Both the position numbers and the translations under genes were made by a program. Positions 19,994 through 29,653 of a stretch of 58,188 bases of DNA are shown piece after piece (position 1 is the stretch's first letter; every line of letters begins with the position of its first letter). The DNA is from Bordetella parapertussis (GTDB lineage Bacteria; Pseudomonadota; Gammaproteobacteria; Burkholderiales; Burkholderiaceae_B). The stretch spans positions 1 to 58,188 of the forward strand of contig CAMEAW010000005.1 in assembly GCA_945911685.1 (NCBI GenBank), read 5' to 3'. The notes beneath the pieces were generated by a model that saw nothing but the letters and a program-made list of their open reading frames with translations, was not told where the DNA came from and made no database searches.

Positions 19994-20788
19994 ATGTCAG
20001 CGCTCATTCATACGACCGCGTTGGTCGATCCCCTGGCACAACTGCACCCAACCGTGAGTGTTGGTCCTTATTCGATTATTGGGCCAGACGTTAAAATCGA
20101 CGCTCATACCAAGGTTGGGTCTCATTGTGTCATTGATGGCTACACCACGATTGGGCAGAACAACTATTTCTATCGTTTTTGTTCTGTAGGCGGTATGCCT
20201 CAAGACAAAAAATACTCAGGCGAACCCACGCTACTTGAGATTGGCGATCGGAACATGGTGCGTGAATACGTGACGATCAACACCGGTACGGTGCAAGACG
20301 TAGGCGTTACACGTTTAGGATCAGACAATTGGGTGATGGCCTACGTACACGTCGCGCACGACTGCCAAATCGGTAATAACGTGATCTTGGCCAATGGCGT
20401 ACAGATGGGTGGACATGTCCATATCGGAGATTGGGCGATTGTTGGCGGTTTGGCAGCGATTCATCAATTTGGACGTGTCGGTGCTCACAGCATGACCGGA
20501 GGGCATAGCGCTTTGCATATGGATGTTCCGCCTTACATCATGAGTTCGGGAAATCCGTGCGTTCCGGTCGGGGTCAATGCTGAAGGATTAAAGCGCCGTG
20601 GCTTTTCGCCCGAGCAGATTAGTGCCTTGCGTGATGCCTACAAATTAATCTACCGACGTGGTTTGTCTTTAGACGAAGCGCGTTTACAAATGCGTCAACG
20701 ACAAACCGAAGAGCCTGCAGTTGCGGCCGCGCTTCAGGTCATGCTCGACTTCTTGGACAGCAGTACTCGAGGCATTATTCGCCCATGA
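19994..20788 (+). CDS. lpxA: UDP-N-acetylglucosamine O-acyltransferase LpxA
   Basis: First step of lipid A synthesis. 264 residues, all in a hexapeptide-repeat left-handed beta-helix followed by a helical C-terminal domain. Family hallmarks: [12 protein letters not shown], the catalytic-His segment [14 protein letters not shown] (about 116-129), and [18 protein letters not shown]. Three bases after fabZ, and its stop overlaps the lpxB start (ATGA), so translational coupling is likely. Confidence 0.97.
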   Translation: MSALIHTTALVDPLAQLHPTVSVGPYSIIGPDVKIDAHTKVGSHCVIDGYTTIGQNNYFYRFCSVGGMPQDKKYSGEPTLLEIGDRNMVREYVTINTGTVQDVGVTRLGSDNWVMAYVHVAHDCQIGNNVILANGVQMGGHVHIGDWAIVGGLAAIHQFGRVGAHSMTGGHSALHMDVPPYIMSSGNPCVPVGVNAEGLKRRGFSPEQISALRDAYKLIYRRGLSLDEARLQMRQRQTEEPAVAAALQVMLDFLDSSTRGIIRP

Positions 20789-22053
20789 CCTGGCGGCTTG
20801 GACTTATTGCGGGCGAGCCTTCTGGGGATTTGATCGCTGCAAGAGTTTTAGCCGGAGTGCAGCAGGCAGACGCTGAGGTCCGGGCCGAGGGGATTGGTGG
20901 GCCGCAGCTGATGCAACAGGGTTTGGCGCTTTGGCACCCTATGCAAGCCTTGACCGTCTTTGGCTACCTTGACGCGCTTAAGCAAGTGCCAACCTTGGTG
21001 CGCACCTATCTCGATGTTAAACGCCGTTGGCTGAAAGAGCCTCCGAGTGTGTTCTTAGGCGTGGATGCGCCTGATTTCAATTTGCGTCTTGAGCACACGC
21101 TTAAGCAATCGGGTATCCCGACTGTCCATTTGGTCAGCCCTTCGATTTGGGCGTGGCGCTACGAACGTATTCACCACATTCGCGAGGCTGTTTCGCATAT
21201 GTTAGTGATGTTTCCGTTCGAAGAAGCACTGTATCAAAAAGAGAAAATTCCGGTCACGTTTGTGGGGCACCCTCTGGCCGATGCGATCGCGCAAGAGCCC
21301 GACCGGGCAGCGGCGCGCCAACGCTTAGGGCTTGATCCCAGTGCCAGAGTGCTGGCGATGTTGCCCGGCAGCCGCGCCTCTGAGATCAAATGGATTGCGC
21401 CCAGGTTTTTGCAAACCGTTCAGCGCTTACAAAAACGTGATCCGCACCTGCAAGTGCTGGTACCAATGGTCAATGCGGCACGTTTGGCAGAATTCAAACA
21501 GATATTGCAACAGTATCCGGTTGAGCATCTTCACATCTTGACGGCAGACACCACACCACTAGCAAGCCCGGTGGCGTGGGATGCGCTTGAGGCTTGTGAT
21601 GTAGCGTTAGTGGCGAGCGGTACGGCCACACTCGAGACGGCGCTGTTCAAACGACCCATGGTGATCTCGTATGCCGTGTCGCCGTGGGTGCGCCGCATCA
21701 TGGCCTGGAAATCGGGTCAACAACGGCCTTATGTGCCTTGGGTGGGGCTGCCGAATGTGTTGCTCAACGATAGCGTCGTACCAGAGTTGATTCAAGAAGA
21801 CGCCACACCTGACAAGCTTGCGCAGGCGGTGTACGAAAAATTTACCGATGAGCGTAAAGCGCGCGAGATCGAGGCGAGGTTTCATGGGCTACACCATTCG
21901 TTAAGGTGCGATACAGCGAGTCGTGCAGCCGAGGTCATTTTAGAACTGGCGCATCGGTCAAGCACGTCGGGCAGGGACCTGATTCATACTGGTCAAGCCG
22001 GTGGCATCGATCACACCGATCACACCGGTAACACGGATCACGCAACTCCATGA
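20785..22053 (+). CDS. lpxB: Lipid-A-disaccharide synthase LpxB
   Basis: GT-B glycosyltransferase joining UDP-diacylglucosamine and lipid X. 422 residues. The N-terminal [13 protein letters not shown] motif, the membrane-binding region around [12 protein letters not shown], and the C-terminal nucleotide site [13 protein letters not shown] are all present. The last ~35 residues (after ILELAHRSS) are not family sequence: they include an Asp-His-Thr-type tripeptide repeat encoded by 9-base units at 22009-22044. Overlaps lpxA and rnhB by four bases at each end. Confidence 0.96.
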   Translation: MTWRLGLIAGEPSGDLIAARVLAGVQQADAEVRAEGIGGPQLMQQGLALWHPMQALTVFGYLDALKQVPTLVRTYLDVKRRWLKEPPSVFLGVDAPDFNLRLEHTLKQSGIPTVHLVSPSIWAWRYERIHHIREAVSHMLVMFPFEEALYQKEKIPVTFVGHPLADAIAQEPDRAAARQRLGLDPSARVLAMLPGSRASEIKWIAPRFLQTVQRLQKRDPHLQVLVPMVNAARLAEFKQILQQYPVEHLHILTADTTPLASPVAWDALEACDVALVASGTATLETALFKRPMVISYAVSPWVRRIMAWKSGQQRPYVPWVGLPNVLLNDSVVPELIQEDATPDKLAQAVYEKFTDERKAREIEARFHGLHHSLRCDTASRAAEVILELAHRSSTSGRDLIHTGQAGGIDHTDHTGNTDHATP

Positions 22054-22667
22054 GTCGTGCTGTGCAGCCAAGTTTGTTCGTCAGCATCGATCCATCGGCC
22101 GAATATTGTGCCGGAGTCGATGAGGCTGGTCGCGGCCCTTTGGCGGGCGATGTGTATGCCGCGGCAGTGATACTAGACCCCGCCCAACCGATAGAGGGCT
22201 TGGCAGATTCAAAAGTGTTAACCGAAAAGCGTCGCGAGGCCTTGGCGCCCTTGATCCAACAACGTGCGCTAGCGTGGTGTGTGGCCCTCGCGACGGTGCA
22301 AGAGATTGACGAGCTTAATATTCTTCAAGCCACATTATTGGCGATGCAGCGCGCGGTGCAGGGCTTAAATATTTCCCCTCAGCTTGCCTGGGTGGACGGT
22401 AATCAAGCACCACGTCTGGCCTGCCGTGTGCAAACGGTTGTTAAAGGCGATGCGCTCGTGCCTGCGATTTCAGCGGCGTCGATCTTGGCGAAAACAGCGC
22501 GTGATGCAGAACTGCTGCGTTTGCATGGCGAATACCCAGAGTATGGTTTTAATCTGCATAAGGGCTACGGCACTGCGTTGCATATGGCACGATTAAAAGA
22601 GTTTGGCCCTTGTCCTGCGCATCGTCGCAGTTTTGCACCTGTACGACGTTTATTGGAAGTATCTTGA
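22050..22667 (+). CDS. rnhB: Ribonuclease HII
   Basis: Removes ribonucleotides from DNA and cuts RNA-DNA hybrids. 205 residues. [20 protein letters not shown] (about residues 24-43) holds the Asp-Glu metal ligands; a further Asp is in WVDGNQAP, and [12 protein letters not shown] is the usual downstream signature. Four-base overlap with lpxB and with the next gene (TTGA), forming the end of the envelope cluster. Confidence 0.96.
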   Translation: MSRAVQPSLFVSIDPSAEYCAGVDEAGRGPLAGDVYAAAVILDPAQPIEGLADSKVLTEKRREALAPLIQQRALAWCVALATVQEIDELNILQATLLAMQRAVQGLNISPQLAWVDGNQAPRLACRVQTVVKGDALVPAISAASILAKTARDAELLRLHGEYPEYGFNLHKGYGTALHMARLKEFGPCPAHRRSFAPVRRLLEVS

Positions 22668-23446
22668 AACATATTGAATCGCGTTCGAACCCACTGTTTA
22701 AGCAGCTGTATAAATGGCAGTCGAGCGCTGGGCGTCGTGGTGAACCTGTGATTCTTGACGGCATTCATCTGTGCGAGTCTTGGTTGACGGTGGGGCGCCC
22801 GCCGCAGTACGCGATCTTTGATATCGACAGAGTGCAAGAGCCTCAGTTGCAAGACTTAATTGATAAGCTCGCGCCTGAGCTCTGCTTGACCATGTCGGGA
22901 AGCCTTCTGGGTGGTTTGTCTGACTTCAATACCAATCAAGGCGTATTGTTTGTGGTTCAACCAAAGGTTGATACCTTACCAATGCGCATCAAAGAGTCGG
23001 TGGTGGTGTTGGATCGCATTCAAGATCCGGGTAATGTAGGCACCTTGCTTCGCACCTGTGCGGCAGCTGGCATCAAGCGGGTCTTTGCCACAACAGGCAC
23101 AGCCACCTTGTGGTCACCCCGCGTATTGCGCAGTGGGCAGGGCGCACATTTTGCTTTACGTCTGCACGAGCAAGCAGATCTTGACGCGATGATCGCCACA
23201 CTCGAGATTCCGTTGGTGGTGACTTCTTTAACTGAAGCGCAAGACTTGTTCGCAACAGAGCTGCCAGACCATTGCGCCTGGGTCTTTGGTAACGAAGGGC
23301 AGGGTGTCGATGCGGGCTTACTTAAACGCGCCAAGCTTCGTGTCAAGATTGCCCACGATCTTACTGGCGCTGAGTCACTCAATGTAACGGCCGCCGCTGC
23401 GATTTGTTTATTTGAACAGCGTAGGCAGCATCGCAAGCTGAGTTGA
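22664..23446 (+). CDS. SpoU/TrmH-family RNA 2'-O-methyltransferase
   Basis: SAM-dependent ribose methyltransferase with the trefoil-knot fold, substrate probably 23S rRNA. 260 residues from TTG 22664, which overlaps the rnhB stop. An upstream frame to 22610 is only the rnhB shadow. The N-terminal L30e-like substrate-binding domain (to ~100) is followed by motif 1 [19 protein letters not shown], motif 2 [10 protein letters not shown] and motif 3 [15 protein letters not shown]. Which nucleotide is modified cannot be told by eye. Confidence 0.88.
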   Translation: MKHIESRSNPLFKQLYKWQSSAGRRGEPVILDGIHLCESWLTVGRPPQYAIFDIDRVQEPQLQDLIDKLAPELCLTMSGSLLGGLSDFNTNQGVLFVVQPKVDTLPMRIKESVVVLDRIQDPGNVGTLLRTCAAAGIKRVFATTGTATLWSPRVLRSGQGAHFALRLHEQADLDAMIATLEIPLVVTSLTEAQDLFATELPDHCAWVFGNEGQGVDAGLLKRAKLRVKIAHDLTGAESLNVTAAAAICLFEQRRQHRKLS

Positions 23447-23489
23447 CTAAAGCGGTTTAGTGCTAAGTGTCGTGGTCCGAACGTTGACT

Positions 23490-23550
23490 GATCAAGTTCA
23501 ACCTCGCGCATCACTATTACGCCGATCGCCGATCAAGTTCAATCTCGAGA
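23490..23550 (+). repeat. Direct repeat, period 41, at convergent gene ends
   Basis: GATCAAGTTCAACCTCG at 23490 recurs as GATCAAGTTCAATCTCG at 23531 with one mismatch. The repeat fills the short gap between the methyltransferase gene and the 3' end of ppsR. No stem-loop with a T-run was found here, so termination of these convergent genes is unexplained. Confidence 0.7.
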
Positions 23551-23554
23551 GTCC

Positions 23555-24391
23555 TCAGTACGTCGAGTGCTTATCGAGCCCAACTTCTTGCATGACAGTC
23601 GTTGAAATTTCTTCGATCGATTTCGTTGTAGTGGAAAGCATCGGAATTGAATCGCGTCTCATGAGGCGCTCGGCCTCTGCGACTTCGTGACGACACTGCG
23701 CCAGCGAGGAGTAAACGCTATCAGGTCGACGCTCGTTGCGCACTTCGGTTAGGCGTTCGGGTTGAATCGTCAATCCAAATAATTTTTGCTTGTATTGCGT
23801 TAAAGTGCCGGGCAATGCGTTGCGCTCAAAGTCTTCAGGGATCAACGGAAAATTCGCGGCTTTGATTCCGTATTGCATGGCAAGATACAAACTAGTAGGC
23901 GTTTTGCCACAGCGTGAGACGCCAATCAAAATCACATCGGCTTGGGCGAGCCCCTTTACAAACTGCCCATCGTCGTGGGCCAAACTAAAGTTAATCGCCT
24001 CGATACGATTGCGATACGCGATTGAGCTGACCGAGAGATGCGATTTACCAATCGAGTGACTCGACTTGATTCCTAAGTTATGTTCAAGTGGTTCAACAAA
24101 GGCGCCAAATAAATCCAAAAACAAAGCGTTGGCAGTTTTGACGCGCGCTAAGATTTCTGTATTCACTAGGGTCGTGAATACGATGGGTTTATTGCCCTGA
24201 TCAACTGCACAGCGATTGATACGCCCCACAACACCTTCGGCTTTTTCGACGGTGTCAACAAAAGGCATCCGAACTTGCTTGAAACTGACAGAGTCAAATT
24301 GCGATAAAACAGAATGACTAAAGGTTTCAGCCGTGATCCCAGTGCCATCCGAGATGATAAAGACGGTGCGATCGAGCGGCGAGCTATTCAT
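23555..24391 (-). CDS. ppsR: PEP synthase regulatory protein PpsR (DUF299, bifunctional kinase/pyrophosphorylase)
   Basis: Inactivates PEP synthase by ADP-dependent threonine phosphorylation and reactivates it by phosphate-dependent dephosphorylation. 278 residues. N-terminal FIISDGTGITAETFSHSVL, the central P-loop GVSRCGKTPTSLYLA (about 155-169) and GIKAANFPLIPEDF are family hallmarks. Divergent from ppsA, its expected target, across a 212-base gap, so shared regulation is plausible. Confidence 0.94.
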   Translation of the reverse strand: MNSSPLDRTVFIISDGTGITAETFSHSVLSQFDSVSFKQVRMPFVDTVEKAEGVVGRINRCAVDQGNKPIVFTTLVNTEILARVKTANALFLDLFGAFVEPLEHNLGIKSSHSIGKSHLSVSSIAYRNRIEAINFSLAHDDGQFVKGLAQADVILIGVSRCGKTPTSLYLAMQYGIKAANFPLIPEDFERNALPGTLTQYKQKLFGLTIQPERLTEVRNERRPDSVYSSLAQCRHEVAEAERLMRRDSIPMLSTTTKSIEEISTTVMQEVGLDKHSTY

Positions 24392-24461
24392 TCAATTTTA
24401 ATCCGGAACATTATTCTTGAGTAGTATAATGCGATGCAACAAATCGAGTGTATCGCGCAGC

Positions 24462-24527
24462 CGATTTAAGCTAGACCGCAGTGACGACTAATCACGATTT
24501 AAGCTTTAACGCAATGACGACTATTGA
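24462..24527 (+). repeat. 33-base tandem duplication upstream of ppsA
   Basis: Unit one (24462-24494) and unit two (24495-24527) both begin CGATTTAAGCT and both contain GACGACTA; a third partial GACGACTA follows. They lie in the ppsR/ppsA intergenic region between a TATAAT/AGTATA segment near 24423-24430 and the ppsA ribosome site. They may duplicate a binding site. Confidence 0.8.
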
Positions 24528-24603
24528 CGACTAAGGCCAGTTTGGTCAGCCTGTTAGGCACGTTGACCAAACTCGCTTTCTTATATTGTCCAAGGTGGTT
24601 TCT

Positions 24604-26970
24604 ATGTCGTATGTTGTTTCATTTGAGCATCTCCGCATGACGGATGTTGACTCGGTCGGGGGTAAAAACGCTTCACTAGGCGAGATGATCAGCCAACTCG
24701 CTGACGCAGGGGTACGCGTCCCAGGCGGCTTTGCCACAACGGCCCAGGCGTTTCGTGATTTTTTATCTGGCACCGGCCTTGATCAGCGTATCGCCGAGCG
24801 CCTCACCACCTTAAACCCTGAAGATGTGCGTGAACTGGCGTTAGCCGGTGCACAAATTCGTCAGTGGATTACTGAAGCGCCCTTACCGCAGCAGTTGAAT
24901 GATGACATTAAGTCAGCCTTTGCACTGTTGGATGCCGACGGCAAAGGTTCGTTTGCCGTGCGCTCTTCGGCAACCGCCGAAGACTTGCCTGACGCCTCGT
25001 TTGCCGGTCAGCAAGAAACTTTCTTAAACGTGGTGGGCTTTGACGATGTCATCGACAAGATTCGTCACGTGTTTGCCTCGCTGTACAACGATCGTGCGAT
25101 TTCGTACCGCGTGCATAAAGGTTATGCCCATGCTGATGTTGCACTGTCAGCAGGTATTCAACGCATGGTGCGCTCTGACAAAGGCAGCGCGGGCGTGATG
25201 TTTACGCTTGATACTGAATCGGGCTTTGAAGATGTGGTGTTTATTACGTCATCGTATGGTTTAGGCGAGACCGTTGTGCAGGGTGCCGTCAACCCCGACG
25301 AGTTTTACGTGTTTAAACCCACGCTTGAATCGGGCTTTTATCCAATCGTCAACCGACGCATCGGCTCAAAGCTTCTTAAAATGGAATTCGATCCCGAGCG
25401 CCCCGAGGGTCGGGCCGTACGTACCGTCGATGTGCCTGTCTCTGAACGTAATCGTTTCTCGCTCACTGATGATGAAGTCATCGAACTTGCACGCTATGCC
25501 GTCATCATTGAAAAACACTATCAACGTCCAATGGATATTGAGTGGGGTCGTGATGGCATTGATGGCAAGATCTATATTTTACAAGCACGCCCAGAGACTG
25601 TTAAATCACAGCAGGGGCACAACGATGTGCAATTGCGCTATCGCTTAAAGGCAACCGGCAAGGTGTTAATCACCGGTCGTGCAATTGGGCAAAAAATAGG
25701 TTCAGGTCGCGTGCGTATTGTTGGCGACATTTCAGAAATGGATCAGGTGCAACCGGGTGATGTCTTGGTCACCGATATGACCGACCCTAACTGGGAGCCC
25801 GTGATGAAGCGCGCCTCAGCGATTGTGACGAATCGCGGGGGTCGCACCTGCCATGCTGCGATCATTGCGCGTGAGCTTGGCATACCGGCGGTCGTGGGCT
25901 GCGGCGACGCCACCGATTGCTTGACCGAAGGCTCGCTGGTCACCGTCTCGTGTGCTGAGGGCGATGAAGGGCGCATTTACGACGGCTTAATTGAAACTGA
26001 AGTCGAAGAGGTGCGTCGCGGTGTGATGCCCGAGATCGGCCTGAAGATCATGATGAACGTTGGCAACCCACAGCTAGCGTTTGATTTTTCGCAGATCCCT
26101 AATCATGGCGTTGGGTTAGCGCGTCTCGAGTTTATTATCAATAACAATATTGGTATCCATCCAAAAGCTGTGCTCGATTATCCAAATATTGACACCGAAC
26201 TTAAAGTGGCTGTCGAGTCGGCCGCACGTGGTCATGCCAGCCCGCGTACCTTTTTTGTCGAAAAACTTGCGGATGGCATCGCGACGATTGCAGCCGCTTT
26301 CTATCCTAAATCGGTCATCGTACGCTTGTCTGATTTCAAATCAAACGAATATCGCAAACTGGTAGGCGGCGCTCGCTACGAACCCGAAGAAGAAAATCCG
26401 ATGTTGGGTTTTCGTGGTGCTTCGCGTTACGTTTCTGAAGATTTTGCCGAGTGTTTCAAAATGGAATGCGAAGCTCTCAAGCGCGTGCGTGAACAAATGG
26501 GCCTGACCAACGTTGAGATCATGGTGCCTTTTGTTCGCACGGTTAAACAAGCCGAGCGTGTTGTCAACCTGTTAGCAGACCATGGCTTGGCGCGTGGTGA
26601 AAATGGGTTACGCATCATCATGATGTGTGAGGTTCCGTCTAACGCTATTTTGGCCGAGCAGTTTCTTGAGCACTTTGATGGTTTCTCAATCGGCTCTAAT
26701 GACATGACTCAGTTAACGCTTGGTTTAGATCGCGATTCTGGGATGGAACTTCTAGCCGCCGACTTTGATGAGCGTGATGATGCCGTTAAGTTCATGCTGC
26801 AACGTGCGATTGGCGCCTGCCTCAAAGCGGGCAAGTACGTTGGCATTTGCGGCCAAGGCCCGAGCGACCATCCTGATCTTGCGCAGTGGCTAAAAGATGA
26901 AGGTATTTTGTCGATGTCGTTGAACCCCGACACCGTTGTCGATACTTGGCAACGTTTAGCTGCGAAGTAG
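24604..26970 (+). CDS. ppsA: Phosphoenolpyruvate synthase (pyruvate, water dikinase)
   Basis: Makes PEP from pyruvate and ATP for gluconeogenesis. 788 residues, normal length. Order: N-terminal ATP-grasp domain ([12 protein letters not shown], then [20 protein letters not shown]), central swivelling phosphohistidine domain with [20 protein letters not shown] (catalytic His near residue 418), and C-terminal PEP/pyruvate barrel ending with [11 protein letters not shown] and [13 protein letters not shown]. Start ATG 24604 is preceded by AAGGTGG at ideal spacing. Its inhibitor gene ppsR is divergent. Confidence 0.97.
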   Translation: MSYVVSFEHLRMTDVDSVGGKNASLGEMISQLADAGVRVPGGFATTAQAFRDFLSGTGLDQRIAERLTTLNPEDVRELALAGAQIRQWITEAPLPQQLNDDIKSAFALLDADGKGSFAVRSSATAEDLPDASFAGQQETFLNVVGFDDVIDKIRHVFASLYNDRAISYRVHKGYAHADVALSAGIQRMVRSDKGSAGVMFTLDTESGFEDVVFITSSYGLGETVVQGAVNPDEFYVFKPTLESGFYPIVNRRIGSKLLKMEFDPERPEGRAVRTVDVPVSERNRFSLTDDEVIELARYAVIIEKHYQRPMDIEWGRDGIDGKIYILQARPETVKSQQGHNDVQLRYRLKATGKVLITGRAIGQKIGSGRVRIVGDISEMDQVQPGDVLVTDMTDPNWEPVMKRASAIVTNRGGRTCHAAIIARELGIPAVVGCGDATDCLTEGSLVTVSCAEGDEGRIYDGLIETEVEEVRRGVMPEIGLKIMMNVGNPQLAFDFSQIPNHGVGLARLEFIINNNIGIHPKAVLDYPNIDTELKVAVESAARGHASPRTFFVEKLADGIATIAAAFYPKSVIVRLSDFKSNEYRKLVGGARYEPEEENPMLGFRGASRYVSEDFAECFKMECEALKRVREQMGLTNVEIMVPFVRTVKQAERVVNLLADHGLARGENGLRIIMMCEVPSNAILAEQFLEHFDGFSIGSNDMTQLTLGLDRDSGMELLAADFDERDDAVKFMLQRAIGACLKAGKYVGICGQGPSDHPDLAQWLKDEGILSMSLNPDTVVDTWQRLAAK

Positions 26971-27001
26971 TAGCAGCGACGCTGAGTCGCCTTGTTTGAG
27001 C

Positions 27002-27031
27002 AAAAAAGCGAAGAGATCTCTTCGCTTTTTT
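27002..27031. terminator. Bidirectional terminator between ppsA and smpB
   Basis: A perfect 30-base palindrome: six A, then GCGAAGAGA, its exact complement TCTCTTCGC, then six T. It has an A/T tail on both sides, so the same element can end ppsA on the plus strand and smpB on the minus strand. Confidence 0.93.
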
Positions 27032-27064
27032 GTTTCCCAAAGGCGCTCGTTTGAAAGTAGAGCC

Positions 27065-27523
27065 TTAATCGCGATGACGGGTGTCGTGCTTCATGAGACG
27101 TTCTTTTTCACGGGCCCAGTCTTTTTCTTGCGAGGCGTCTCGCTTGTCGTGCAGCTTTTTACCTTTACCAAGGCCAAAATCGAGCTTGATACGGCCATTT
27201 TTGTAGTGCAAATTGATCGGCACCAGGGCAAAGCCACGTTGCTCGACCTTGCCAATGAGTTTACTGATCTCTTCGGCCTTCAGCAGCAACTTACGGGTGC
27301 GCGTTGCGTCAGGCAAAATATGGGTTGAAGCTGACAATAAAGGGCTAATATGCATGCCGATCAGCCATATTTCGGCCTCAAGCACGACCACATAGCTTTC
27401 TTTAAGTTGCGCCCGACCCTCGCGAATTGCTTTGACCTCCCAGCCTTGCAGCACAAGGCCCGCCTCGAAGCGTTCTTCAATTAGGTAGTCGTGAAAAGCT
27501 TTGCGGTTTTCAATAATGCTCAT
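27065..27523 (-). CDS. smpB: SsrA-binding protein SmpB
   Basis: Binds tmRNA and delivers it to stalled ribosomes for trans-translation. 152 residues. Typical N-terminus [20 protein letters not shown], then [19 protein letters not shown], and the basic C-terminal tail ([18 protein letters not shown]) that mimics an mRNA in the channel. Divergent from ratA, with 67 bases between start codons. tmRNA itself was not seen in the window. Confidence 0.97.
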   Translation of the reverse strand: MSIIENRKAFHDYLIEERFEAGLVLQGWEVKAIREGRAQLKESYVVVLEAEIWLIGMHISPLLSASTHILPDATRTRKLLLKAEEISKLIGKVEQRGFALVPINLHYKNGRIKLDFGLGKGKKLHDKRDASQEKDWAREKERLMKHDTRHRD

Positions 27524-27590
27524 GGGGCCTAAGACTTCTGGTGTGATACCGGTAAAATGCCTCTATTCTAGCAACCATTCACGATCCACA

Positions 27591-28028
27591 ATGCATTGCG
27601 TCGAGCGTTCTATCCTAGTCCCTTTTAGTGCAAGCCAAATGTTTGAGTTGGTAGCCGAGGTCGAAAAATATCCTGAATTTATGCCTTGGTGCGGCGGTGC
27701 GGCCGTCAGTCAGCGTGACGAGCACGGTATGCAGGCCTCAATCACCATCGCCTTAGCGGGTCTTCGACAAACGTTTACGACGCGCAATCGGCACGATTAC
27801 CCCAATAAGATTGAGCTTGAATTGGTCGATGGGCCTTTTTCTGAGTTGACCGGTGAGTGGGTATTTTTGCCGCTTTCTGAAGACGCTTGCAAGGTGCTCT
27901 TTACCTTAAAGTACGCCTTTTCAAGCCGCACGCTCGAGGCCTTGGTTGGCCCAATCTTTAACCGGATTGCCTCAAGTTTTATCGACTCGTTCACCCAGCG
28001 CGCTCAGGCTGTTTATGGTCAAGGCTAA
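27591..28028 (+). CDS. ratA: RatA-like START/SRPBCC domain protein
   Basis: Member of the RatA/COQ10 family (ubiquinone-binding chaperone-like; in E. coli also described as blocking 70S formation). 145 residues from ATG 27591; family features are SILVPFSASQMFELVAEVEKYPEF at the N-terminus (split here as VPFSASQ and YPEFMPWC) and the FSSRTLEALVGPIFNRIA-type C-terminal helix. The frame is open upstream to 27501 but that part overlaps smpB. Followed after eight bases by rnfH, the usual partner, divergent from smpB. Confidence 0.92.
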   Translation: MHCVERSILVPFSASQMFELVAEVEKYPEFMPWCGGAAVSQRDEHGMQASITIALAGLRQTFTTRNRHDYPNKIELELVDGPFSELTGEWVFLPLSEDACKVLFTLKYAFSSRTLEALVGPIFNRIASSFIDSFTQRAQAVYGQG

Positions 28029-28036
28029 AGGCAGTG

Positions 28037-28480
28037 ATGGCGACAACTGACAATCGTGACACACAGAGAAATGAAATGCGGTCTGAGCCGCCAACTGAGT
28101 CGCGCACCGCTTCTCAGATCGGACAGAATGCCGAGCCGCAAGTTGAGCAAGAGGCTTCGGTCGACTCTGGTGCACTGGCAGTTTCGGTCATTTGGGCTAA
28201 CCTCGATCAGGTAAGCTCGGTTTCACTCTCTGTGCCTGTCGGCACGCAGGTTAGGCAGGCGATTGAGCTCAGTGGCTTGTTACAAAAGTATCAACCGACT
28301 GGTTTTGCTATTTTTGGGCAGCGTTGCGATTTAACTCGGATATTAAGCGACGGTGACCGTATCGAGCTTTGTCGCCCACTGGTTGTTGAACCGAAGGCTG
28401 CGCGCCGACGGCGGGCGCTTCATCGTGAAAAAGTACGAAATATTAAAAAGAAAATGCCGATTGATGATTTGACGGTGTAA
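28037..28480 (+). CDS. rnfH: RnfH family ubiquitin-like protein (UPF0125)
   Basis: Small beta-grasp protein of unknown function; partner of RatA in a conserved gene pair. 147 residues: an unusual polar extension of about 50 residues (many Gln, Glu, Ser) precedes the family domain, which starts near AVSVIWANLDQ and includes GFAIFGQRCDLTRILSDGDR then IELCRPLVVEPK and a basic tail. ATG 28037 preferred to the adjacent GTG 28034. The N-terminal extension is longer than usual for the family. Confidence 0.87.
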   Translation: MATTDNRDTQRNEMRSEPPTESRTASQIGQNAEPQVEQEASVDSGALAVSVIWANLDQVSSVSLSVPVGTQVRQAIELSGLLQKYQPTGFAIFGQRCDLTRILSDGDRIELCRPLVVEPKAARRRRALHREKVRNIKKKMPIDDLTV

Positions 28481-28498
28481 CACTTTCAGGAGACCGCG

Positions 28499-29653
28499 AT
28501 GGATATGGAACTGAATGAGGATCAAGTGGCCTTTGCACAGGCCGCAAAAGAGTTTGCTTTGGGCGAACTCGCACCGCACGCTGCGCGCTGGGATCAAGAG
28601 TCTATTTTTCCGATCGAGACGCTTAAGCTCGCTGGGCGCATGGGGTTTGGCGCTATGTACGCCTCGCCAGAGATTGGTGGCTTGGGTTTGCCCAGGTTGG
28701 ATGCGACCTTGGTGTTTGAAGAGATGGCGGCGATCGATCCCTCAACGGCTGCCTTTTTAACCATCCACAATATGGCGACGTGGATGGTGGGCGAGTGGGG
28801 TACTGCTACTGTGTGTGAGCAGTGGGGCAGGCCCTTGGCTGCAGGCGAGAGACTGGCCTCGTACTGCCTCACCGAGCCTGGTGCAGGATCTGATGCGGCA
28901 TCGTTGACCAGCCACGCAGTGCTCGAAGGCGAACACTATGTGTTGAATGGTGCCAAGGCTTTTATTTCTGGTGGCGGTGATACCGACGTACTGATTGTCA
29001 TGGCGCGTACGGGGGGTAACGGCCCCTCTGGAGTGTCTGCCTTTGTGGTGCCGGCAACACTCGAGGGTATCAGCTTTGGTCGTAAAGAAAACAAGATGGG
29101 CTGGAACAGTCAAAGCACCCGCGCCATCAAGTTTGAAAATGTACGCGTACCGGTTGAAAACTTATTAGGTAAAGAAGGCGAGGGCTTTAAGATTGCCATG
29201 CGCGGCTTGGACGGAGGCCGCATTAACATCGCAACTTGCTCGGTAGGCGCCGCGCAAGGTGCGCTTGAGGCAGCCCACACCTACATGCTTGAGCGTAAAC
29301 AGTTTAAGCAGCCACTCGCGAGTTTTCAGGCTTTGCAATTTAAATACGCAGATATGGCAACCCATACTGTGGCCGCGCGACAAATGGTGCGACTCGCCGC
29401 CTGTAAGCTCGATGCGGGCTCGCCCGACGCCTCAACCTACTGCGCGATGGCTAAGCGCTTTGCGACCGATCTAGGCTTTCAAGTTTGCTTGGATGCGCAA
29501 CAGCTGCATGGCGGCTACGGTTATCTGAAAGATTACCCACTCGAGCGGTTGGTGCGCGATACGCGCGTGCACCAAATCCTTGAAGGGACCAACGAAATCA
29601 TGCGTGTGATTATTGCGCGCCAATTACTTGAAAAAGGTGCTGACGTACGATGA
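28499..29653 (+). CDS. Acyl-CoA dehydrogenase, probably isobutyryl-CoA dehydrogenase
   Basis: FAD-dependent alpha,beta-dehydrogenation of an acyl-CoA. 384 residues with the complete ACAD fold: N-terminal helical domain, the middle-domain motif YCLTEPGAGSDAAS (about 121-134), and the C-terminal domain with the catalytic-base region ILEGTNEIMRVI. AGGAG precedes the ATG. The stop overlaps the next gene, a 3-hydroxyisobutyryl-CoA hydrolase-like protein, which points to valine catabolism (isobutyryl-CoA to methacrylyl-CoA). The substrate assignment rests on that context. Confidence 0.85.
   Translation: MDMELNEDQVAFAQAAKEFALGELAPHAARWDQESIFPIETLKLAGRMGFGAMYASPEIGGLGLPRLDATLVFEEMAAIDPSTAAFLTIHNMATWMVGEWGTATVCEQWGRPLAAGERLASYCLTEPGAGSDAASLTSHAVLEGEHYVLNGAKAFISGGGDTDVLIVMARTGGNGPSGVSAFVVPATLEGISFGRKENKMGWNSQSTRAIKFENVRVPVENLLGKEGEGFKIAMRGLDGGRINIATCSVGAAQGALEAAHTYMLERKQFKQPLASFQALQFKYADMATHTVAARQMVRLAACKLDAGSPDASTYCAMAKRFATDLGFQVCLDAQQLHGGYGYLKDYPLERLVRDTRVHQILEGTNEIMRVIIARQLLEKGADVR

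Noticed and set aside
26971..27064. tmRNA gene next to smpB
   Set aside because: The gap is 94 bases and filled by a terminator; far too short for ssrA.
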